Assembly (NCBI GenBank): GCA_963843645.1
Contig: CAWJLE010000003.1
Coordinates: 1,860,001 to 1,924,000, forward strand
Direction: 5' to 3'
DNA from: CAWJLE01 sp963843645
GTDB lineage: Bacteria > Chloroflexota > Anaerolineae > DAOTYC01
Length of the DNA: 64,000 bases
The notes under the pieces are model-generated. The model did no database searches. It was not told the DNA's origin and worked only from the letters and a program-made list of their open reading frames with translations. Made by a program: the position numbers and the translations under genes. Within the stretch, counting starts at the first letter, position 1; each line of letters opens with the position of its first letter. This document shows positions 43,750-50,443 of this stretch, piece after piece.

Positions 43750-44760
43750 ATGTCGGAGAATTCACAAGAAGACCGATTGGGCCCCACGGCCGAGCCGCAG
43801 TCCATGTGGGTCGGATTCAAGCATAGGATGCAACGGTATCCCGAAATCGGAGCCCTGATTGGGTTTCTCGTTGTATTCCTGGGATTTGCCCTGTTCGCGG
43901 AGCATTTCCTATCGCTCGACAACGCCGCCGGCGTACTCTCAGTGGCGGCCGAGCTCGGTATTGTCTCCGTCGGCGTGACCCTGTTGATGATCGCCGGCGA
44001 ATTCGACTTGTCGGTGGGTTCGGTGATGGGCGTCGCCGCCATGGTCATCGTGATGCTGGCAAACGCCGGCGTGCCGATGCTGGTAGCGTTTATCGTGGCT
44101 ATGGGCGCCAGCCTGGTCATTGGATACATTAACGCGCGCCTGGTCATCGACACCCGCATCCCATCGTTCATTGCCACCCTGGGTACCATGATGTTCTGGC
44201 GGGGCGTCCTTCTCGCGGTCACGGCCGGCTTCTACGTCGGCCTGAACGGTCCGCCCACCCTGCTTATGACAGTCCTGAACGGCCGCTTCGGCAGCGCTGG
44301 ATGGTTTGCTTCGGCCGGCTGGTTCGCCCTGGTCGTGGTCATCGGCTCGATTGCGCTGACTAAGACGAAATTCGGCAACTCCGTGTTCGCTTCCGGCGGG
44401 GACGCGGGCGCTGCCCGCGCGCTGGGAGTCAACGTGCATAAGACCAAGATGATCTGCTTCGTGCTGTCAGCGGCGGGAGCGGGCTTTGTCGGCATCCTCG
44501 AGTTCAGTCGCTTCACGTCGGTGCCGTCGACCTTGGGCCAGGGCTTCGAGCTGCAGGCGATCGCCGCGGCCGTCATCGGCGGCTCGTTGCTGACCGGCGG
44601 CTACGGCAGCATCCTGGGCACGGTGATCGGCTCGCTGCTCACCGGCATGGTCAGCAGCGGCCTGGTGCTGGCGGGCGCCCCGCCATTTTGGTTCAACGCC
44701 TTCATCGGCCTCATTCTTGTGGCCGCCGTCATCGTCAATACGAAAGTCAGGGGGAAGTAA
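43750..44760 (+). CDS. Sugar ABC transporter permease (BPD_transp_2)
   Basis: 336 residues, eight to ten membrane helices. CUT2 landmarks: GVTLLMIAGEFDLSVGSVMG, LVIDTRIPSFIATLGTMMFW, GAARALGVNVHKTKMICFVL and FELQAIAAAVIGGSLLTGG. Start ATG 43750 with GGGGAGA upstream, 206 bp after the binding-protein gene. The ATPase gene follows after 4 nt. Confidence 0.93.
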   Translation: MSENSQEDRLGPTAEPQSMWVGFKHRMQRYPEIGALIGFLVVFLGFALFAEHFLSLDNAAGVLSVAAELGIVSVGVTLLMIAGEFDLSVGSVMGVAAMVIVMLANAGVPMLVAFIVAMGASLVIGYINARLVIDTRIPSFIATLGTMMFWRGVLLAVTAGFYVGLNGPPTLLMTVLNGRFGSAGWFASAGWFALVVVIGSIALTKTKFGNSVFASGGDAGAARALGVNVHKTKMICFVLSAAGAGFVGILEFSRFTSVPSTLGQGFELQAIAAAVIGGSLLTGGYGSILGTVIGSLLTGMVSSGLVLAGAPPFWFNAFIGLILVAAVIVNTKVRGK

Positions 44761-44764
44761 CCCG

Positions 44765-45526
44765 ATGAGCACTCAAACACCCTTGCTGGAAATGGTAAAC
44801 ATCAGCAAGTCATTCGGACACGTGCGAGCGCTACGCAACGTGGATTTCACGGTCGGGCGTCAGGAGGTAGTCGGCTTGCTGGGCGACAATGGCGCTGGCA
44901 AGTCGACGCTCATCAAGATCCTGACCGGCGTCCACCGGCCGGATTCCGGCGAGATCCGGATGGACGGGGAGCGGGTGGACTTCGAGTCGCCGGGAGATGC
45001 GCGCGCCGCTGGAATCGAGACGGTCTATCAGGACCTGGCGCTTGTGCCGCTCATGAGCATTCAGCGCAACTTCTTCCTGGGACACGAGCCGCTGCGACCG
45101 GTCGGCCCTTTCAAGTTTCTGGACCAGAAGCGCATGGAGCGTGAGTGCCGGGACGTTTTGGAGGACATCGGCATCAAGGTGCGCTCGACGGAGGACGAAG
45201 TCTCGGTCTTATCCGGCGGCGAGCGGCAGTCCATCTCGATTGGCCGGGCGCTGCACTTCGGGGTCAAGCTGCTGATCCTGGACGAGCCCACCTCAGCGCT
45301 GTCGATCAAGGAAACGGACAAGGTCCTGGGCTACGTGACGGAAGCGAAGAACCGCGGGCTGTCGGTCATCTTCATCACGCACAACATCTACCACGTCTAT
45401 CCGGTCGCCGATAAGTTCACCATCCTGAGCCACTCTACGAAGTTGGGCGATTTTCCGAAGGGGACAGTCTCCCCGGAACAGGTCTCCCGCATGATAGTGA
45501 CCGGACGCCATCACGCGGAACAGTGA
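44765..45526 (+). CDS. Sugar ABC transporter ATPase, single ABC domain
   Basis: 253 residues. Walker A GLLGDNGAGKSTLIKILTGV, signature VLSGGERQSISIGRAL, Walker B LLILDEPTSALSIKE and H-loop VIFITHNIYHVYPVAD. Unlike the RbsA-type ATPase at 30069 it has one domain, as in FrcA/YtfR-split systems, so two copies would pair. Start ATG 44765 behind AGGGGGA. Last gene of the operon. Confidence 0.92.
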   Translation: MSTQTPLLEMVNISKSFGHVRALRNVDFTVGRQEVVGLLGDNGAGKSTLIKILTGVHRPDSGEIRMDGERVDFESPGDARAAGIETVYQDLALVPLMSIQRNFFLGHEPLRPVGPFKFLDQKRMERECRDVLEDIGIKVRSTEDEVSVLSGGERQSISIGRALHFGVKLLILDEPTSALSIKETDKVLGYVTEAKNRGLSVIFITHNIYHVYPVADKFTILSHSTKLGDFPKGTVSPEQVSRMIVTGRHHAEQ

Positions 45527-45961
45527 CCCGCCGCAGTCTATTGCCTCTCGGAACAGCCTGTTTCATTTCGATGGAGGCGCCGCCGTTGTGGTCAGGCCGG
45601 AGACGCACGACCCGTCCGCGACGGTGAACGGATAGTGTGGGCAGCCTCAAAACCAATTGTGCGGCGTCCGCATGTCGAAACGCGATCCCGCGCCGCGCAA
45701 TTGATGTACAGTTTGGATAAGTATTCTTCTTGACAGCTGCGACAAGATGTGATAATATAATACTTGTCAATTCGCTTATAGTTCATTATCTTATCAAGTT
45801 CTTCTGTGCTTTTCCAGATCGTCAAAAGAGCGTCTACGCTCGTGCACAGACCGGCATGTGGTGACTGGAGTGCTCAGCGCTCCGGCACTCTGTTTCAGCA
45901 TGCCCGCTTTTTCCTCGCGATCCCTTCGGTCTACCGACCATTCATTTCTCGGAGGTGGAGC
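45527..45961. other. Intergenic region, 435 bp
   Basis: No gene seen apart from short unsupported frames. It holds the promoter at 45730-45758; 45660-45800 is AT-rich. Confidence 0.6.
45730..45758 (+). promoter_or_regulatory. Promoter of the rhodanese-cytochrome unit
   Basis: Perfect TTGACA (45730-45735), a 17-bp spacer and TAATAT (45753-45758); an overlapping TATAAT follows directly at poorer spacing. The start codon is about 200 bp downstream. Confidence 0.7.
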
Positions 45962-47014
45962 ATGTCTTTCGGAAAGCGTAGGTACTGGTTCAACGGTCTG
46001 GTGGTCATTGCGCTCGTTATGGGCCTCGTCGGATTCGCGTTGCCGCTGCAGGCGGCAGCTCCGAATCCCCAGTTTGAGGAGCTGGCGAATTACATCACGA
46101 CGCGCCTGGCGGACTGGTCCCCCACGATCAGCGCCGATCAGTTGTACGAAAACCTCTCAGACGGGGACGAAACCAACGACCCATTCATCGTGAGCGTTCG
46201 CAAGCCGGAGGCCTACGCTAAAGGTCACATCGCGGGCGCCTACAACATCTTCTACAAGGATCTGACGAGTCCCGCGAACCTGCGCGCGCTGCCCACCGAC
46301 CGGCAGATCGTGGTGTACTGCTACACGGGGCACACCGGCCAGGTTGGCGCGACGTTGCTCCGTCTGATGGGATACGATGCGGTCAACCTGAAGTACGGAA
46401 TGATGGGCTGGACTGACGATGACGAAGTCTTGGGAACCACACGATACGAGGGCGCCGCGGGATATCCGACTGAAACGGAGCCGCATCAACTGACCGGGAC
46501 CTTCGACCCGCCGAGTTGGACCGTCGAGGCAAGCGCCACGATGACCGCGACCACGGCGGTGGAGAGCCCTCTGTCGGGCATGGCTGAGCTCGTTCGTCAG
46601 CGCGCCGCGGCGGTGCTTCCGAACTGGGCGCCTACCCTCGCCGCCGATGCACTGTACGAGAATCTCAACGACGGCGACACGTCAAACGATCCGGTGGTCG
46701 TCAGCGTTCGTCAAGCGACGCACTATGCGTTGGGTCACGTCCCGGGCGCCTACAACATCCCCTGGAAAGAGATCGCCAAGCCGGAAAACCTGGCCAAGCT
46801 GCCCCCGGACAAGCCCATCGTTGCCTACTGCTACACCGGCCACACGGGGCAGGTCGCATCGACCGTGCTCGCCGTGCTCGGCTACGGCGTTACGAACATG
46901 AAGTTCGGGATGATGGGCTGGACGGACGACGACACGATACTCGCTACCGAGCGGTATTCGGGCGCGGCCGGCTATCCCGTCGAAACGACGCCTCACCCAC
47001 TGCCGACCTCGTAG
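45962..47014 (+). CDS. Secreted protein with two rhodanese domains
   Basis: 350 residues. Signal peptide or anchor (10-35, LVVIALVMGLVGFALPLQAA). Two rhodanese domains of about 130 residues, at about 40-175 and 205-345, share the active-site loop CYTGHTGQV (catalytic Cys, then GHTGQ) and the tail KYGMMGWTDDD / KFGMMGWTDDD. Both cysteines are present, so both may carry a persulfide. The loop is six residues, as in thiosulfate sulfurtransferases. Start ATG 45962 with GGAGG 7 nt upstream; a frame reaching to 45806 precedes the signal and is not used. It lies 103 bp before the multihaem cytochrome, which suggests extracytoplasmic sulfur or electron chemistry (inference). Confidence 0.9.
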   Translation: MSFGKRRYWFNGLVVIALVMGLVGFALPLQAAAPNPQFEELANYITTRLADWSPTISADQLYENLSDGDETNDPFIVSVRKPEAYAKGHIAGAYNIFYKDLTSPANLRALPTDRQIVVYCYTGHTGQVGATLLRLMGYDAVNLKYGMMGWTDDDEVLGTTRYEGAAGYPTETEPHQLTGTFDPPSWTVEASATMTATTAVESPLSGMAELVRQRAAAVLPNWAPTLAADALYENLNDGDTSNDPVVVSVRQATHYALGHVPGAYNIPWKEIAKPENLAKLPPDKPIVAYCYTGHTGQVASTVLAVLGYGVTNMKFGMMGWTDDDTILATERYSGAAGYPVETTPHPLPTS

Positions 47015-47048
47015 GCTGAGACCTTCGTCCCAGAATCGAGACATCTGG

Positions 47049-47085
47049 TTGCAGGACCGTGACACCAATGCACACGGTCCTGCAA
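47049..47085 (+). terminator. Hairpin between rhodanese and cytochrome genes
   Basis: TTGCAGGACCGTG (47049-47061) and CACGGTCCTGCAA (47073-47085): perfect 13-bp stem, 11-nt loop, no T-run. It may be a partial terminator or an mRNA processing site. Confidence 0.6.
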
Positions 47086-47117
47086 TTGCCGAACCCATTT
47101 CGAGGAAGGAGGTTTCA

Positions 47118-48513
47118 ATGAACGGACGTTGGATCCTGTGGGCAGGCGGCACCGCGCTCGTCGTCGCTGTAGCGCTCGTCGCCGTCCGCCCGTTGACGTC
47201 GCGCGCGGCGGGACTGCCCCCTGCGGGCGACCTCAGCCGTCCGATCGCGGACCCCGGCGGCGGCGCGCTGGCAGGGGCAACAGCGGATGCAGGCGACAGC
47301 TCTAATTGCGTCGCGTGCCACACGTCTCAGGATGTGCTCAAGTCACTCGCGAAGGAACCGGAGCAGGCGGAGTCACTGTCCGAAGGTGAGGGCTGAGGGG
47401 GATCCGTGCCTCCGGTGGAGGCATGGAAGAAAGTCCTGGTCCAGGACAAGACGTTTATGGATACCACCCACGGCAAATTGGGCTGTATCACCTGCCACGG
47501 GGGAACATCCGGCGCAACCGATGAGGCCAAGGCTCACGAGGGCCTGGCCGCGGATCCCGCCGCTCCCAAGGTGTGCGGAACCTGCCACCCAGAGCAGGCC
47601 AAGGCGGAGCCCGACAGCCTGCACTTCAGTCTGAAAGGATACTACACGGCCATTGGGGCGCGGAGCGACGCGCAGCATATGCCCCAGTTGACGCAGGCAT
47701 TCGACAATCACTGCACGAGTTGCCACACCACCTGTGGTGACTGTCACGTAAGCCGGCCCCAAAGTGTGGGCGGCGGCCTGCTGAACGGTCACACATTCAA
47801 GAAGTCTCCCCCATGAATCTCACCTGCACGGCTTGCCATGGCAGCCGGGTCAACGACGAGTACAAAGGGAAGAATAAGGACGCAGACGGCAAGTTGATCA
47901 AGGCAGACGTTCACTACAATCCCGGGGGACTCGACTTGCACCAAGTGCCACGAGGCGGACGTTCTGCACGGCACGGCGGGCACGTTCAACCACCGCTACG
48001 ACGGACCGCAGCAGCCGTCGTGCACGCAAGAGGGCTGCCACGATACGATCACGGCCGGGAGCAATCCACAGCACACCGCTGCCCACCTCCAGAACGTCGA
48101 ATGCCAGGTCTGCCACGCGGCGGAATACAAAAACTGCTGGAGCTGCCACGTCCAGTTGTCCGACGATGGGACGCCCTTCTTCAAGACCCAGCCGTCGCAG
48201 ATGATGTTCAAAATCGGGCTCAATCCCATCCCCAGCGAGGCGCGACCATACAAATACGTCGTCGTCCGTCACGTTCCGGTCGATCGGGACACCTTCGCGT
48301 TCTACGGCCAGGACCTCCTGCCGAACTTCGACGCGAGGCCGACGTGGACGTATGCCACGCCGCACACGATTCAACTCAAGACTCCGCAGAATGCGTCGTG
48401 CACCAGCTGCCACGGCAACAAAGACCTCTTCCTGACGGAGGACTCCGTAGCGGCGGATGAGCGCGATGCGCAACAAGAGCGTGATCGTCCGGGAACTGCC
48501 CAAGATGCAGTAG
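47118..48513 (+). CDS. Multihaem c-type cytochrome with in-frame TGA (possible selenocysteine) and three frameshifts
   Basis: Reading through one TGA and correcting three single-base breaks gives 464 residues (a whole number of codons). Signal anchor at 5-25 (ILWAGGTALVVAVALVAV). Haem sites in order: CVACH, CITCH, CGTCH, CTSCH, CGDCH, CTACH, CTKCH, CTQEGCH (x3 form), CQVCH, CWSCH, CTSCH, eleven in all. The TGA at 47394 is codon 93 in SEGEG-TGA-GGSVPPVEAW; the frame is unchanged on both sides and a SECIS-like hairpin follows. Frame breaks: C-run 47808-47812 (one missing; joins KKSPP to MNLTCTACH), TT at 47936-47937 (one extra), and near 48460-48466 (one extra; restores the end ELPKMQ, TAG 48511). 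It probably works outside the membrane as an electron carrier, next to the rhodanese protein. Start ATG 47118 with GGAGG upstream. Confidence 0.75.
47394..47426 (+). promoter_or_regulatory. SECIS-like hairpin after an in-frame TGA
   Basis: TGA (47394-47396), 7 nt, then CCGTGCCTCC (47404-47413), loop GGT (47414-47416) and GGAGGCATGG (47417-47426): a 10-bp stem with one G-U pair. The loop begins 17 nt after the TGA. In E. coli fdhF the GGU of the apical loop lies 18 nt after the UGA. This fits bacterial selenocysteine insertion elements by position and loop. Confidence 0.5.
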
Positions 48514-48538
48514 GGACGCTTCAGGCGCCAGAGACTCC

Positions 48539-48576
48539 AAAGACTTCCGCGGGCCGGGACAGCCGCGGAAGTCTTT
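48539..48576 (+). terminator. Terminator of the cytochrome gene
   Basis: AAAGACTTCCGCGG (48539-48552) and CCGCGGAAGTCTTT (48563-48576): perfect 14-bp stem, 10-nt loop, ending in TCTTTCT. It begins 26 bp after the corrected stop of the cytochrome gene. Confidence 0.8.
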
Positions 48577-48606
48577 CTGCCAGGCGCATCCGCATCGCTC
48601 TCTCAG

Positions 48607-48639
48607 AGACTTCCGAAGTTCAAGAAGCTTCGGAAGTCT
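48607..48639. terminator. Second hairpin of the same kind
   Basis: AGACTTCCGAAG (48607-48618) and CTTCGGAAGTCT (48628-48639): perfect 12-bp stem. It shares the GACTTCC core with the first hairpin and with the one at 53672-53702. Confidence 0.6.
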
Positions 48640-48688
48640 GGGCGCTCGGCCCAAGGGGGTGCGGTTGCTTCCCGATTCCTCGATTCGC

Positions 48689-48718
48689 TTGCCGCGGCGA
48701 GTCATTTTGTGCTATAAT
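48689..48718 (+). promoter_or_regulatory. Promoter of the amidohydrolase-like gene
   Basis: TTGCCG (48689-48694), an 18-bp spacer and TATAAT (48713-48718) preceded by TGC (extended -10). Confidence 0.65.
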
Positions 48719-48901
48719 GAATCATAGATACATGGCTTACGAATATGTGTGGATTTCTCCAGCAGGTAAAGGGGCCTGGCGGGAAAGGCTTCCCTGACGC
48801 CTGCCGGTCACGGCGGCGTTTTCTTTGCCGCTCTCTTTTCGAGCTGTTGGAACGACGGCGCGGACGACGCAGTGTGGCGCATCACCCGGGAGGATAACAG
48901 C

Positions 48902-49708
48902 ATGGCTGAGATCATAAGACGGCTTTTGGAGCTTGAAGCGGACATCAAATACCAGGAGCCACCGGCTCCCGGCGAGTTGGGCTGGGGCTACACCCGCGGC
49001 AGCATTCCGATCCTGTTGTCCGCCCCTCATGCTGCAGCCCACATCCGCGAAGGAAGGCTCAAGGAAGAGGATGAATACACGGGCGGCTTCGTGCGGTTGG
49101 TGGCGGCCATGACCGGCGCGCACGTCATTTATGCTCGCCGCCAGTCCACCGAGGACCCGAACTGGCAAATCGACTCTGCGTACAAGCGCGAGGTGGGCCG
49201 AGTCGCCAGGGAAGACGGCATCGGATTCGTGCTCGACATCCACGGCGCCGTGTCCCACACCGACTTCGGGGTGGCCCTGGGCACGATGGACGGCCTGAGC
49301 TGCCCCGGGCAGTTCGACCTGATCGTCGATACGTTGAAGCACTTTGGGCTGCGCGAGGACGCGGAGGGGCTGAACCGGCTGGACGTTGACGATGCCTACA
49401 GCGCGCGCGGCGCCGGAACCATCACCCGGTTTGCGTCGCAAACTCTGGGCGTGCCGGCCGCGCAATTCGAAATTAACGGCCACCTGCGCATCGTGGAGCG
49501 CCGCGACGACGCCACCAAGAAACGCGGCTTCTACGGCGATCCCTGGCGCATCGAGAACTGCGTGATGGCTTTCGCGACTCTGGTCAAAGACCTGAACAGC
49601 TCGGTCTCCCTCGGCGGCATCCCTTTCGGCGGCATTCAGGAGCCGGAGAGGGCGCTGCCGGCGGACGTCGAGCCGGGCCCGTGCGGGAACCCCTGCGGCG
49701 GACGCTGA
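48902..49708 (+). CDS. N-formylglutamate amidohydrolase-like protein
   Basis: 268 residues. LLSAPHAAAHIREGR and EEDEYTGGF at 35-65, DIHGAVSHTDFGVALGTMDG at about 120, and TLGVPAAQFEINGHLR near 195 match the conserved His, Asp and Glu sites of the FGase family, zinc hydrolases related to amidases. The true substrate may differ from N-formylglutamate, since no histidine-degradation genes are nearby. Start ATG 48902 with GGGAGG upstream. Single-gene unit closed by a strong terminator. Confidence 0.82.
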   Translation: MAEIIRRLLELEADIKYQEPPAPGELGWGYTRGSIPILLSAPHAAAHIREGRLKEEDEYTGGFVRLVAAMTGAHVIYARRQSTEDPNWQIDSAYKREVGRVAREDGIGFVLDIHGAVSHTDFGVALGTMDGLSCPGQFDLIVDTLKHFGLREDAEGLNRLDVDDAYSARGAGTITRFASQTLGVPAAQFEINGHLRIVERRDDATKKRGFYGDPWRIENCVMAFATLVKDLNSSVSLGGIPFGGIQEPERALPADVEPGPCGNPCGGR

Positions 49709-49747
49709 CCGCCCGGCTCACGTCTATGGGGATCGACAGCCAAAGAG

Positions 49748-49792
49748 ACACCGGAGAGGGCCCGTTGGGGCTTCCCCGGTGTTTCTTTTTTT
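49748..49792 (+). terminator. Intrinsic terminator
   Basis: ACACCGG (49748-49754) pairs with CCGGTGT (49776-49782), with more GC pairing inside, followed by TTCTTTTTTT. The clearest rho-independent terminator in the window, 40 bp after the amidohydrolase-like gene. Confidence 0.9.
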
Positions 49793-49849
49793 ACCGCGTG
49801 TTGTTGCAGCTCAGCAAACCGGCCCTGTGGACGTGACCACAAGCCGCAC

Positions 49850-50287
49850 TCAGGCTGATTTCAGATCCGACGTGCAGTGCGGGCAGCGCGTGGCCTTGAT
49901 CGGCACGGAAGACAGGCAATACGGGCAATCCTTGGTCGTTGCTGCCGGGACCACCTTGGGCCGGGTCAGCATGTTGAACTGCCGAATGATGAGGAACAGA
50001 ACGAAGGCGACGATCACGAAGTCGATCAGGTTGTTGATGAATATGCCATAGTTGATCGTCGCCGCGCCTGCGTCCTTGGCCTGCGTCAGTGATTCGTAAG
50101 ACGTCGAAGTCAAATTGATGAACAAGTTGCTGAAGTCGACCTTGCCGAGGATCACCCCGATGGGCGGCATGACGATGTCATTGACCAACGAACTGACGAT
50201 CCGGCCGAACGCCGCACCGATGATGATGCCGACGGCCAGGTCGAGGACGTTTCCGCGCATAGCGAAGTCTCTGAATTCCTTCAGCAT
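49850..50287 (-). CDS. mscL: Large-conductance mechanosensitive channel MscL with zinc-ribbon tail
   Basis: 145 residues. Helix 1 with EFRDFAMRGNVLDLAVGIIIG and AAFGRIVSSLVNDIVMPPIG is the MscL signature; helix 2 is FINNLIDFVIVAFVLFLIIR. The C terminus adds CPYCLSSVPIKATRCPHC, a small zinc ribbon that several non-proteobacterial MscL proteins carry. It releases solutes during osmotic downshock. Start ATG 50287 with AGGAGA upstream; a frame reaching 50320 is not needed. Confidence 0.96.
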   Translation of the reverse strand: MLKEFRDFAMRGNVLDLAVGIIIGAAFGRIVSSLVNDIVMPPIGVILGKVDFSNLFINLTSTSYESLTQAKDAGAATINYGIFINNLIDFVIVAFVLFLIIRQFNMLTRPKVVPAATTKDCPYCLSSVPIKATRCPHCTSDLKSA

Positions 50288-50386
50288 GGTTTCTCTCCTC
50301 TCAAAATGCGGGGCAATCAAACTGGGGACGTTGTCGATGGGGGCACGGCTTTCGCGACGGCTCTCACCTCCTCTCGCGTCTGTCTT

Positions 50387-50427
50387 GAAAGACTGCCGGA
50401 GATATTCGCCGCCTCCGGCAGTCTTTC
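50387..50427. terminator. Terminator downstream of the Ig/TPR gene
   Basis: GAAAGACTGCCGGAG (50387-50401) and CTCCGGCAGTCTTTC (50413-50427): perfect 15-bp stem, 11-nt loop, AAA/TTT ends in both directions. It separates the minus-strand Ig/TPR gene from mscL. Confidence 0.8.
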
Positions 50428-50443
50428 AACGTTTGTTATGTCG

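Larger units (their letters stand above)
48514..48901. other. Intergenic region, 388 bp, with two hairpins and a promoter
   Basis: Holds the hairpins at 48539-48576 and 48607-48639 and the promoter at 48689-48718. No gene seen; the open frame that runs across from 48156 exists only because of the frameshift in the cytochrome gene. Confidence 0.7.

Noticed and set aside
47118..47396. Cytochrome piece taken as a separate 92-residue one-haem protein
   Set aside because: The text after the TGA continues in the same frame with conserved-looking sequence and more haem sites, and the second part has no signal peptide, so a separate short protein is less likely.
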